NCBI GenBank assembly: GCA_020740775.1
Contig: JAHEWK010000002.1
Location: forward strand, 2,356,001 to 2,420,000
Direction of reading: 5' to 3'
Length of the DNA stretch: 64,000 nt
Source of the DNA: Ilyonectria destructans
Lineage: Eukaryota; Ascomycota; Sordariomycetes; Hypocreales; Nectriaceae
Part shown: piece after piece, positions 11,393 through 22,457 of the stretch
Layout: every line of letters begins with the position of its first letter
Position numbering within the stretch: position 1 is the first letter of the stretch
Translations under genes and position numbers: made by a program
Notes under the pieces: generated by a model
Told to the model about the DNA's origin: nothing
Seen by the model: only the letters and a program-made list of their open reading frames with translations
The model's database searches: none

Positions 11393-12513
11393 ATGGCTAC
11401 CCCCAAGCTCAAGATTGCCTGCGCTGGCCTCGGCCGAATGGGTGCTCGCCATGCCCTCAACTTCCACAACCGAACTCCTCGCGCTGAACTCGTTGCTGCC
11501 TTCACTCCCGTACAGAAGGAGGTCGAGTGGGCTCGCGTTCACCTTGAGGGTGTCACCGTCTATACGGACTACGATGAGATGCTGAAGCACCCCGGCCTCC
11601 AGGCCGTCGTTGTTGCCACTGTCACCACTGCCCACGCCGAGGAGGCCATCAAGGCCATTGAGGCTGACAAGCACGTTCTGTGCGAGAAGCCTCTGAGCAC
11701 CAGCGTCGAGATTGTAAGCTTCCTCTCCAACGACCAAGCCCAGGGAAGTCCATTTCTAACCTAGTTTTGTAGTCGCAATCTGTCGTCGACGCCGCCGTCA
11801 AGAAGCCCCATCTCAAGGTCATGTGTGGCTTCTCCCGCCGCTTCGATGCCTCGTACCGAGACGCCTTCGCCCGAATGGATAATGGCCTCATCGGCCGCCC
11901 CTCGGTTTTCCGCTCTCAGACTTGCGACAGGCTAGACCCCTCTGGCTTCTTCGTCGCCTACGCCGAGTTCAGCGGTGGCATCTTCGTCGACTGCAACATC
12001 CACGATATCGATCTTGCCCTCTGGTACTTCGGCCAGGACTCCATTGTCAAGAGTGTCGTCGCTACCGGTATTACCGCCGTGCAGCCTGAGCTGCGCAAGC
12101 ACAAGGATGTTGACAACGGTGTCGGCATTGTCGAGTTCTGGGGTGGCAAGGTCGCCTACTTCTACTCCTCCCGCATGATGGCCTCTGGCCAGCACGATAT
12201 GACCGAGATCATCGGTACCGAAGGCAAGCTGTCCATCAACGCCAACCCCACTGGCACCCTCGTCGAGATGCACGAGTCCACTGGCATTCGTCGCGAGATC
12301 CCCCACGACTACTATGGCCGCTTCGAGCATGCCTTCGTTACCGAGGCGAACGAGTTTACTGCTGCCTGCCTCGATAACAACACGCTTCCCTTCAAGCTGA
12401 CTGGCGCTGTCCAGGCTGTCAAGATTGGCTGTGCGCTCCAGGAGAGCTTGAACTCGGGCCAGAAGATCAACTTCGACGAGACGGGTCGCCGCATTGAGAG
12501 CTCGAGACTGTAA
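11393..12513 (+). CDS. Inositol 2-dehydrogenase-type oxidoreductase (Gfo/Idh/MocA)
   Basis: NAD-dependent cytosolic dehydrogenase expected to oxidise myo-inositol to 2-keto-myo-inositol. Exons are 11393-11713 and 11773-12513 (intron 59 nt), giving 353 residues, a usual length for the family. The Rossmann fold starts with IACAGLGRMGARHA at about residues 8-21. The conserved CEKPLS motif at about 97-102 supplies the catalytic lysine. The second-domain signature CNIHDIDLALWY contains the conserved Asp and His. It lies 1.5 kb downstream of the ITR1-type transporter on the same strand, which supports inositol as substrate. Other Gfo/Idh/MocA members use scyllo-inositol or sugars, so the exact isomer is not proven. 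Confidence 0.9.
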
Positions 12514-13295
12514 GAAAGATTATTTCGGGACATTGTACGGAATTAGAAGCGAAAAGCTAAAATGAAGTGACTTTCTAAACGAATTAATGTTATCAATATT
12601 TAACCCCACCCTTCAATAACTGTGCTTCAACTTGGATGGTGGCTCCGTGACCCTGCTTCGAGCGGCAATGTCTAAGTCTCAACTGATGACGTGCCCTGTC
12701 CGTGGAGAAGTTCTCCACAACAGCTACCCGCTTCTCCAAGACTCCAACTCGCAAGTGGAGCCAAAGAATTGGAACGGCGGTATCTCGGGTTGATGGGAAC
12801 TGGATCCTCGTCGCTAGTCAGGCTCGCAAGGTTGGGTGTGGTATTCTCGTCATCCCTGCTCACAGACTAGAGGGGGAGGGGAGAGAAGGTACCGTTGTGT
12901 ACGAAGCTACATTCAGGTGATGGAAATATTTGGCTTTCGATCCATGATGAAATGCTGACTTATTATTGATCACGCCGTATCGTTCATACACACATTCATC
13001 AGGTTGAGTGTGAGTAGAAAAGCCTGGCTTCGATTAACAGGGGGAAGGTTCTAGAGAGGACCACATTGGTGGGCCAGGTCTTCCAAAGGCTAGAGCCATC
13101 TGTGTACACTAGTTGGGGTGGTATGTTCCCTATTGTCATTATGGCGGGTGTGGTGTGGCTTAACTCCTAAAAACGAAAACGACGCTTAACTCCTATCTCG
13201 ACCACATGGCTTCGTAACTGGGGGCTTGGCGACTGAGTGGTACCGAGGTACTGAACCGTCGAGCCTTTCTATGCAAACACCTCCGGAACTGTTAC
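12514..13295. other. Convergent intergenic spacer
   Basis: About 780 bp between the 3' ends of the inositol dehydrogenase and the membrane protein. I see nothing beyond the likely 3' UTRs. Confidence 0.45.
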
Positions 13296-14590
13296 TTAGT
13301 GATCACGACCTGCCTCATCCCAAGGCACAAACGTCCCATACGTAAGCGCCCGCGCCCCATGTGCTCTCCCAAACCCTCGCTCCTCCTCAATCTCAGCCTC
13401 GATCTTCCAAACCACCACCGCCCGCACAAACCCGAACAATGCCAGCCCCCACATCAACACATTACATCCCATCAGGACGCCCTTGACGGCCCGGCTGTGC
13501 TCCTCGATACATCGCGCCCACATTATGAGGCTCGCTGCTGTCGTGACAACTAGGATGGCACATTGTAGGTAGAGCAGGGCCACGGCGGAGAGTATCTTGA
13601 CTTCGTGCGCCACCAGGGTACCGGAACAGAGGATGAGGACTCCGATTAGGGAGGGTTCGGCAAAGTTCCAAAGCCTATGAAATAATTAGCATATCGTGTA
13701 ATGGTCGTTAAACAAGGGGGAATAACGTACCACTCCCAGAACTGTACATCGGAGTCGGGTTTCTTCCAGACAGCAACGGACATGAGAGCACTGAAGACAG
13801 CCAGTGCGATAGAAAATTGCAGCGCCAACACGACGCCATGGAGAATAGAGCTGAGAAGCCACCTGGTTTCAAGCTCCACGACAGCAAAAGGCCCATACCT
13901 GATACTCTCGCGTTGCCGCTTCGGCGCTGCTCGGTTTCCTTGACGCCCATCTTGCCATCCACGCGCCTGCCACTCCTCCTCGGAATCGTCGATCCACGGC
14001 GGAAACGGTGTGAGCGGAGGCGTTGGATCTCGTTCTGTCGTGGGCCCTCGTACTGTGTCCGTCGACGAAGGTCGCAAGGGGATATGTTCTGATATGGTAG
14101 AGCATGGCCCTAAAGACGAGTTAATCGAGCTGCCGAGGACCGATCCCAAGGACGAGTTAATCGAACCTTCGAAAACCGGCCCTAGAGGTGAGTCAATCGA
14201 GCCTCCGTGGACCGGTCCCAAAGGCGAGTTGATCGAGCCTACGAGGGCCGGCTCTACAAACTCCGGTGACGCGAAAGAGGCTCTATAGCTCGAACTGCCC
14301 AGACTTTCGGGACCCTGCAGATACGTCGACACGGTGGGCGAGGGCTCGGGGCCCAGAAAGAAGCGCGGCTGCGACGGCTGCGCACGAGGAACACCCCCGG
14401 GCGGAAGCTCAGGAGAGATCGAGAGAGTGAGAGTATTCCTGCGAACGCGCTTGCGGCGAGGACGTGGGGTGTCCTGATCTTGCGCCTGAGCGATGTCCAT
14501 GCTGGCTCGGGGAGATGATTTCGGTGCGCGGGGCGAGGCGCGCGAGGTTCGTCGTGGACGATGTTTGGAGGAACTCGAGGACGAGGCCAT
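13296..14590 (-). CDS. Hypothetical multi-pass membrane protein with 13-residue repeats
   Basis: Two exons, 14590-13731 and 13674-13296, give 412 residues; the intron (GTACGT..TAG) joins in frame. The first 250 or so residues are disordered and rich in Ser, Pro and Arg, with a basic stretch RPRRKRVRRN. They contain about four imperfect copies of a 13-residue unit of the form GSINSPLGPV. The C-terminal part has about five hydrophobic segments, for example WLLSSILHGVVLALQFSIAL and the block after VAHEVK, consistent with a small integral membrane protein. I do not recognise a family. An upstream in-frame ATG at 14641 would add 17 residues; I chose 14590 because the Ser-rich start follows directly. 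Confidence 0.72.
14113..14268 (-). repeat. 39-nt coding tandem repeat, about 4 copies
   Basis: On the + strand the unit reads GACGAGTTAATCGAGC followed by variable sequence, then recurs at about 39-nt spacing four times as GAGTTAATCGA, GAGTCAATCGA and GAGTTGATCGA. It encodes the 13-residue repeats of the membrane protein. Copies differ mainly at synonymous or conservative positions. Confidence 0.75.
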
Positions 14591-15239
14591 GTGCGATTCA
14601 CTGCACTTGAATACGGCGGTGGTGTTTGCAAGGCAGAGCACGTGTGCAGTGATTAACTGCTAAGCGGGAAGTGATGTGATGCGCGGCTGATGTTGGAAAT
14701 ATTGTTCGTTTTGGTTTGAAACTTGACTGATGGACGAGAGGAAGCGAGCAGAAGGTAAAGATACGTTGGCAGCAGCATCAAACAAATTACCGTTGACCGG
14801 GCTTTTAACTACGACTGTTGCATCGCGTAGCCGTCGTCACCATCGCGCAAGTTGTACAGTTCATGGCCTTTGTTCTAGCCGGGGAACAGAGCCATCACAG
14901 AAGCGTTCCACGATCTCACCGTTGGATGATCATGGGTCCCTTCGTACAAGGGAGGACAGTTGCGATGGGGGAAAAATCACCGCGGGTCTTTGTTCCGCGA
15001 ACCAGTGCGTGTAGAAGTGCTCGTGATGAAGTTTAGTTCCCGTAGTCTTACAAGCCCTTTGTCAATCCTGCGCCATCCCGTCCTTCCCACCCATGTCCGC
15101 CAAGCGGTCCGTTTGCTAACGCTGCCAGTGCCGTCGTCGCTCAAATACTCAAACATATCGTAGTGTGTAATATCAACGCCGGGTTCCCAGTTCTCTAGGG
15201 TATTGGATGTATGTTCGTCAGTCAGTCAGTCGGCTCGCA
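14591..15239. other. Spacer between two minus-strand genes
   Basis: About 650 bp holding the promoter of the membrane protein and the 3' UTR of the peroxin gene. A short CAGT run lies near 15217-15230. I see nothing else. Confidence 0.4.
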
Positions 15240-17722
15240 TTACTCAAGACTCATTCTGGCCTCATCGCCAATCCCCCAGTGCCCGCCGTCTCTTCCTGGC
15301 TTCTGAATCTCTACAGTCAGCTCCGCCCCAAGACTACTGGTATCTTCCTCGTTAGGAACGTCGCTGGTCCTCCTAATACGCTCTTTATCCGTCGTGGATC
15401 GGTCAGTGGGTCGCTTTCGCATCAAGGGTGACCTGAAGAATGATCTCGAGGACGTCGATAGTACTGACAGGGCATCGTCGGCTCTGGAGCTCGCGTCGTC
15501 AGTGCTGAGGTCCTCGGCAATCGTTTGGTCAACTATAGGTACTCCAGCGCCGGATCGTGACGTGGAGACCATCTTTTCATTGGTGGTGCTGTATCCTGGT
15601 CCTGCGGCTGCGGGTGTGGAAGCGGCGCCGTTGGGCTCTGACGCATCTAGCTCATGAAGCTTGGATTCGTCGACCTCGACCAACTCGGCATCGTGGTACC
15701 ATTTCCTTCGCCTCGTCCATCGGCTCCAACCATCCTGACCTCGTTGACCGTTTTGCCACTGTGGGGCTTATTAGCACGGTTATCAATGAGCGAGGGTTCT
15801 TGAGGTCACATACCTTATTGTCATAGAAGATCCATCCGTTTTTGCCTTCCTCGTTATCATAATCCACCGGTCCCTGATCGTCCGGAACCCCATCCACTCG
15901 CCATCGACTTCCCTCTACCCATCGCCACACCATACGGCTTCCATCTTCGACCTCGGGCAGCTCGAATTCGTCTCTGGTGGGAACCGGGTTGTTGTGTTCG
16001 TCGGTCCAAGCGGGACGCTCGTACGCGAACAAGCTGTTCGTCCAGCCCAGACCAAGCCATCGTCTCTGGTTCTCGTAGATGATAAAGGTGAATTTGACCC
16101 CTGCAGTTCTAGTGCTACCGGATCGTCGGTGATTTGTTTGAAGGCTAGCCGGGTTTCGAAGGGCCTTGGTAAGCTCGGATTCCATACGACCCTTGCCCTT
16201 TGCTAATGCTTTCAGATCATCCTCAGGCAACTTGTCAGGAGCCTCAAAGTAGAGACCGGTAATTCCGGCTGCCAGTCGCCGAACCGCCAAGCTCCTCCAA
16301 AGGAGAGCTCTGAAAACTCTCATGACTCGAGCATGCCAGGTTATGATGATGGTGCCTGCCACTAAGACAACACGTCTTGTGGTGATGACTCGCCACGGTG
16401 GAATAGTCAAAGCGATCCATATGGGGGTGATGATCAGCAACCGCATGAAGATGACGGTGAGAGCAGGCCGGGTAGTGGCACTTGTCGGAGTCCTCTGGGT
16501 GCTGACGAAATCCGTCAGCTCCAGCATAGGCTCCAGGAGAGTGTTGCATCTCCCAGTAAACTCCTTGAGCGTCTCAACAATCTCGTCTAGTGTCTTTTGG
16601 TGCTTCGTGTTTGTGGCTTCGGAGTTTCCCCTCTTGTGTTTTGCTTGCTTCTTGTCGCTGTTGCCACCCTTCTGTTGGGCCCCGTCGGTGGCTGCCTGGC
16701 TGGGCTTCTTGGAGCTAGCATCCCGGAAGAGGCTTCGAGGTTCAGTCCATCCGCTACTACTCAGAGGACTGTACCTCCGGCCATACATGCCGGCGATGAG
16801 CCCAGCGCCAACGACGACGGGTCCAGCCCAGGTAACCACGATGTCTCCATATAGAACAATGGCCCAGAAGGCGCAGACCAAGAGAAAGCTTTCCCACGGA
16901 TCGCCGGTGCTCCAGGTCAAAAGGCCGGCGAGGGTGTTTAACGGGAGGAGGAACGGATGGCTATAGGCCAGGGCGCGGGTGATTTGTGGTGGCGTGGCGA
17001 GAAGCAGCGGGCTCTTCTGGTGGACGAGGATGGTAGATCGACGGGAGGATCGGGACGGAGTGTTTCCGGAGAGAGTGACGGGCGAGAAGGTCGCGTAGGT
17101 CGGGGGCGCGCCTGTGGCAGGATGAGAGTCGTAGGAAGAGGGTGATGCGCCGAGCGACGCATCGTCGCGTGACGACATGGGCGACGAGAGGTGCGACAAC
17201 CAAGGAGTGTCCTGCGAGAAGAGTAAACGGGAGTGGTCAGCGGTTGGAGTGATTGGGAGCGGCGGCCGAGTCGCAAAGTGCAGTGTGCAATGCCGTGCGG
17301 GAGGAGCTAGAGCTTGAGCTGCAGCCTAGCTGTGCTCTGCGTGTGAACAGATGACGGAGAATGTGTTCAGTCGGTTCCAGACGGTTTTGGCGTGATTGCT
17401 CAGCCTTGTCGCGAGGAACAAGACAGTCACGTCAGAGGGCAGACTACGCCCAGGCCTTGCCGGATAGAACGGAGGCAGCTATGTCATTGCGCGACGCCAC
17501 TTTTCCTTTTTCGCGACGAGAGCTTGGGCAGGTGGATTTGTGTGGGGTTAAGTTACGATGGAAATTCGTATTGATAGATGAGAGGGGAGGAGAGGATGAG
17601 AGACAGGATGAGAAGAGGATAAAAAGACGATGATGCGCAGTGTGAAAATGCAGACGTAAAAGAAACGCCCATCGCCAATAAGCCGATGCCGCCAGTGACA
17701 ATTTACTCACCAGGGCCGCCAT
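15240..17722 (-). CDS. Peroxisomal membrane protein, Pex24/Pex23 (DysF) family
   Basis: Integral peroxisomal/ER membrane protein of the group including yeast Pex28-Pex32, which control peroxisome number and size. My model has three exons: 17722-17711 (12 nt, MAAL), 17211-15814 and 15758-15240, giving 642 residues. The first intron is 499 nt (GTGAGT..CAG, with a GCTGACC branch site near the acceptor). Hydrophobic segments occur near residues 80-140 and 270-320. The DysF module is clear: WTDEHNNPVPTRDEF, then WRVDG, GWIFYDNK, and across the last intron GWSRWTRRRKW. An acidic and Ser-rich tail of about 150 residues follows. No ATG precedes the large exon in frame except an internal one (MSSRDD), so the short first exon is the better start; RNA would confirm it. 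Confidence 0.88.
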
Positions 17723-19731
17723 CTATGACCAGCTGTTCTGCAGCTTCAGCGCCGTCACCCCCGGAATCCAGACGTCATTGGTGTTTGTGTCTGTGCCCCG
17801 CGTCGTGCCAGCGCAACCTTAGCGGCAGAACCACGTTCGCCCAGCAAAAACCGCAGAAATAATAAAGGCGTCGAGGAAGGTGGGATGAAAACAGGGAGCA
17901 AGGACGGATGCAAGTTTTGGTTCAGTAAAAGCAAGAAGCAGAAAGCAACTCGCAAACTTGGGGCAGACGAGCGGCCGTTCTGCTCGGGAGCCCAGGAATG
18001 ACATGTCCCACGTGAGCCGTCAATCAGATGGCGCAGTCAGCCCTCTGTTTCGGCAATCACATGCCAAACCAACCGCTATAAGCCGAACCCAGCCTAGAAG
18101 CCGCCGTTCGCGGACTTGGAGCTCGAGTCAAGAAGCATCCATCCATCTGGGATTGGACTGCGCGCTAAGGGCCTTTGTTGTCGATGTCTTGAAAGGAAAA
18201 GGGGTAGGCTAGGCGTGTGCTTTGTGCCGTGGGCTGTTTCGCTGCCGTTTCCCTGTCACGTCTAAGCGACTTATCACGCCAGCTTCCCCGGATTTTGCTC
18301 TCTTGGTGGCTGGTAAGTTTGCTCCTCCACGTGCGTTCTAGGCGAACTTTGCTCCAAACGATGGAAATAATGCACAATAAGTCAGATAAGATTGAAGGTG
18401 CCAATATTGCCTAAATTGTAGACAAACAAACAAAGAAAAAAACAAGTGGGTGGCTCCCGTCGCATAACACAAATGTATCCTTCCGGTTCAGTCGCAGCAG
18501 GATCGGAGGGCTGTGTGACGAGGCCAATACAACCATACGACTCGTTGAGCAAGCGTCTCGAGTTGTACTCTGCCATACCTTCATCCTCCTTAGTGTCGCT
18601 AGAGAAAATGCGCGGCAGTTATGTTAGATAGGCGTGTGTAGCAGTCCAGTCATGACCAAGGACAGTTCCGACACTCATGCGTGTCTAGGTGTCGCAGCCA
18701 GTTCGCGCGGCCAGTTTGCGCGGCCATCCTCTCCAGCTACGCTCTCCAGTTAGTGTGACAATCCGATTGTTAGGCATTAATGCTTCGGGAGTGTGCCGTT
18801 TATCACTGATGAACTCGGAGGATATAAAACGCGACACAAGTGACGGAGATGGTGGCTGGGAGACGAAAACTGCAGGTCCCACAGGTGGCGTTGATCAGAT
18901 CGTGGGGTCGGACTAGGGGGTGGTAAATGGTCCGGGGCTTCTGAGGCTTACAATGCTACATACGGTAAACCTCGGTGTCTAGGTCGAAGAAGGGATACAA
19001 TTGTTAAAGCGAAGCAAGGATGGATTCAGCGACAGAGTTGCTCCAAGGCGGGGAGCAAGGTGAAGCCTGCGCTCCACAGTCAACATCATCCCCATGATGA
19101 GGTTCGGGATGAGCGCTCAAGACTAAGAGTTGAAGATAGAGTAATTCCAAGTATGCTAGGGTATTGATCGGATCAATCAATAGCTGCAGGAAACTACAGT
19201 CTTGGCGTATCGATGCTTCCTGACTGGCAAGTAACATGCCACGAGGCTCTACCAGTTATCGCCATCACTACCTCCGAACACTCGGCATTCCGAGCCTCAG
19301 ATCTTGAGTGTGCTGTCTCAAAGGTTGCTTACATCCAAACCTTCGCAACTATGGACATGCCAACATCAGGCACTTTCCCGGTCTAACAACAGGCAAGTTA
19401 TCACTCACCTGCCTATTCCAGAATAGACGGCTCCGTACCTCAATTAAACCCCCATTTACTGCAGAGACATTCACAGCTGATGGATCAAAGGCGCAACGAA
19501 GTAGTCACGTATGAGATTTAGTTCAAGGATGGACTAAAGCTAGTAAACCCCATGTCCCACCAGCAAATCTGGGATGTTATCCCGACGCTCATGAACCCAT
19601 AACCCGTTTCGACAAATTCCGACGAATTCGAACAACGTCCCAGACCGAGGAAGAACGGTGACAAGTGCCACAGGGGTGGTATCTCAATGATTTCTGGTCA
19701 TATTGGCGTTTGACGAAGAAAAGAGAGTCGT
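17723..19731. other. Intergenic region upstream of the peroxin gene
   Basis: About 2 kb. It should include the peroxin promoter near 17723-18200 and the metallothionein 3' UTR near 19600-19731. No convincing open frame, tRNA or repeat was found. Confidence 0.4.
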
Positions 19732-19892
19732 TTACTTGCAGCCGGAGCAAGAGCCTGAACCACCAGCTTTGTCAGTTTCACATTCAAAGAACAGGTAGAG
19801 GCCCTCGAGAGGGGAAGACGAGGAGGGAGTTACGAACAAGAAGAGCCGCAGTTGCAGCTAGAAGCACCAGAGCATCCGCAGTCGCCAGCCAT
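19732..19892 (-). CDS. Copper metallothionein (25 residues)
   Basis: Cytosolic Cu(I)-binding peptide for copper storage and detoxification. Two exons, 19892-19838 and 19754-19732, join to MAGDCGCSGASSCNCGSS followed by CSCSGCK. It has seven cysteines, six of them in three C-x-C pairs (CGC, CNC, CSC) plus one in SGC, the same size and cysteine spacing as the classic Neurospora copper metallothionein. The 83-nt intron has a GTTCGT donor, a CTGAC branch and a TTCAG acceptor. The more obvious GTAACT donor 4 nt further on does not restore the frame. The gene is too short for routine ORF calling. A TATA-like element lies about 130 nt upstream. Confidence 0.9.
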
Positions 19893-20100
19893 TGTGATTG
19901 TTGTTTGGGGGGTAGGTGAGACCTGAGGGAAGATTGTTGGAAATTGGTTGGAAGTTGTTTCTGGAAGAATCGTTTACTGGGAGGAGGGAAGCACCCTTGT
20001 TGCAGGACGATGCACGACCTTTATAGACGAGCCCTGGCTGACCGGAGAAATGCGGGCTTTCCGCGTGGATGCGGGCTTTGTGCGACTCCTACATAGACGC
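19893..20100 (-). promoter_or_regulatory. Metallothionein promoter with TATA and paired GC-rich repeat
   Basis: Read on the minus strand, TCTATAAAGG (20019-20028) is a good TATA box. Further upstream, ATGCGGGCTTT occurs twice as a direct repeat (20050-20060 and 20069-20079 on the + strand), each followed within 2 nt by GCG. Such a pair is a candidate metal-responsive element; this is inference only. Confidence 0.5.
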
Positions 20101-21849
20101 CCCACCCCTCGATGAGGGGCACTGAGTTGGATGTACCATGGTTGGCAATCTGGGAAAGGCCTTGTGGAGAGCACGAGACCCGCGTGCAGCATCTGAGTGA
20201 TTTTGGCGCCAGCTTAGCGGACTGGAGGTGTCCTGACTTGGCTGATCCGCAAGCGGGACCACAGTCGTAAGTGGTGGTACGAGATGGTCCGAGATAACGG
20301 ATCTGCCGTGCGCTGTCTCGAATCTTCTGGGGATGACCACAAACGCGCCGGATCGCGGAATGACACGCAGGCACGACGAGCCAGGCCGAACCTTGCTCCA
20401 TCGACGGGCTGCTCAACTGCCGGAGACGCCAGCAAAAGAAGCGTCGCCACCTCCGCCTCCTACCCCTCAGAGAGCGGCGAGTTTACGCTCGGTGGCTGCT
20501 AGCGTCCGCTCTCAGGTGACGATCCGTTGGTGGTTAGTGTTGCCACTGTCCGGGCGTCTCCAACATCCGTCCGTACGACATCTACGGCGTGGTTCGTCAC
20601 GGCTGGAGGTTGTACTGTAAGGGCATTGGACGCGGGTGCTGATACTTGCAGATGGAACCTCGGAGGAACCCTGTCTCGCCTGTCAGATGCGATGCACGTA
20701 ACCCGTGCTGCAGACCATCAGCCAACCGTAACCTGCTCAAATCGCATCCTTTTCCCTGTACAGTACGTTTCTGCGTACACTACTGTACAGGATCCTTGGT
20801 TGTTGGCGAGTTTGCCGACGCAAAATCCACGCCGTTGGGTCGGACGGAGCCTGTCCGGCTCAGAACCCCGCTCCTTTGGAGGGGCAGCATCGCAACTGAT
20901 AAGAGGCCGCCCCGTTATCGCCGTCAATGACGTTGCCCGTCGAGGACCATGCTAAGGGGACCCAGCCAACACCATCCATTACTTCGCTGTTATTCCATGC
21001 TAAACCGAAAGCCTCTTGGTCTTGGGACGCAAATGTGCTTTTGCCTCTATTAGAATTCCAAGGTACACGCAGGCTACCCTTTGAGGCAAGCTTGTTTGGA
21101 TGTTTAGAGGCTTAACCGCCTCGAAATGAGCGTCCGTCGAAGTATGGCTAGAGACGTACGTCAGGGCATACCGGTTTGAGATTCTAGAATAAACCAGACC
21201 ATCTTGCAGTTTTTTACCTTGCCTCTTCTTAGTCGAGCCACATTTTACAATTTTGTCTGTTGACCTTGATGCGATCGTACCACCGACAAGGTAGGTTGCG
21301 TCTCAAGTGTGTTCCGCCCAAGAAATTTATTTCGTCCCTTGTTTTCGACCCAAACTTCGCTCGCGCTACATTACCCTTCAGTTTCCGGGTTTACTGGGGC
21401 CAGCAACGCTCCTATAATTTCACAAAAGCGTATCAGTGCTTTTAAGCCGAATGCTTATTAGCTCCCAGCAGAAAGCCATTACTGTAGGAAGCACCAGTTG
21501 CGACCGGAACCTCCAGACAGGCCAAGGTAAGGCGATATTAAGAGTCAAAACACTGTTTCATGACGATGCCGGGATTACCACATAGTGATGGGCCAGGGTG
21601 CATTTAACAGGCTTCTGTTACATGGGTGGCCAGGAGGTGATACACCATGACCTGATACCCCTCCTCCAGCATGCGAAACCATATTGAGACACCAACAGAT
21701 ACCTTCCGTCTTCACTTAAGAATTCAAGCACTAGCCCACGTTAAAAGGGGGTCATTCGTGGTACCTATAAACAGCAGATTTCATCCACATCCGTTTGAAC
21801 CTCCATTTGTAACAAGAATCGCCCCGAATCGCTCAAACCATTATCCACC
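20101..21849. other. Intergenic region
   Basis: About 1.75 kb with no supported gene. It contains one perfect 11-bp inverted repeat (listed separately). Short open frames in several reading frames at 20200-20950 reflect GC content and show no domain. Confidence 0.4.
20755..20791. repeat. Perfect 11-bp inverted repeat
   Basis: CCTGTACAGTA (20755-20765) and TACTGTACAGG (20781-20791) are exact reverse complements around a 15-nt loop. Each arm itself contains the palindrome CTGTACAG. No gene within 1 kb explains it. Confidence 0.7.
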
Positions 21850-22176
21850 ATGAACAACTCGTCGCGCCAAAATTCCAATGCCACTCGAAACTCGAGCCCC
21901 AATCCAAGGAACGGCGCGTTCAAGCCTCGGAAGAGGGGAACCAGAGGGGCTCGCAGGGCTGGCTCTCCCGGAAATAACTCGACGGCCAACAACAGTTCTG
22001 CGCAACAAAAAGGACAGGACATCAAGGATCCTGTCGCTCGTCAACAAATGAAACAAACCATGGCAATTGCCCTCATCACCACTCCCGTGGTTCCTTTACC
22101 GTTTCCTCTTTCCATTATCCTGGGGTTAACAACACTTATATACCCCAGCGACGCTAAAAACCGAGATGAGGAATAG
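21850..22176 (+). CDS. Small hypothetical protein, possible tail-anchored membrane protein
   Basis: An open frame of 108 codons. The first 60 residues are rich in Asn, Ser and basic residues (KPRKRGTRGARRAG). A hydrophobic stretch of about 25 residues near the C-terminus (AIALITTPVVPLPFPLSIIL) is followed by a short charged tail. The leader before the ATG ends in CCACC. I recognise no family, and chance cannot be excluded at this length. Confidence 0.33.
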   Translation: MNNSSRQNSNATRNSSPNPRNGAFKPRKRGTRGARRAGSPGNNSTANNSSAQQKGQDIKDPVARQQMKQTMAIALITTPVVPLPFPLSIILGLTTLIYPSDAKNRDEE

Positions 22177-22457
22177 CCTTCTCCTCCCATGAGGCAGCGC
22201 GCGGGTCATTCATCAAGAGATTTAGGTTCAAATCATGAGTTTGACCAAACCCCAACACCATTTGATATACTCCAGATTAGGCTACCTTGAGAATGGAGAT
22301 GAAGGATCCAGGAAATCCGATTTCGCGACCTGGCAGGATCGGTCGCGGAAGAACACTACCAACACAGACACCGACCTAGAGCGTGGAGAAGGTGCCTTCG
22401 TCGGAGGACAGTTTATAATCTCAATTGGAGCAAAATTGGACATAAAATTATATCTGT

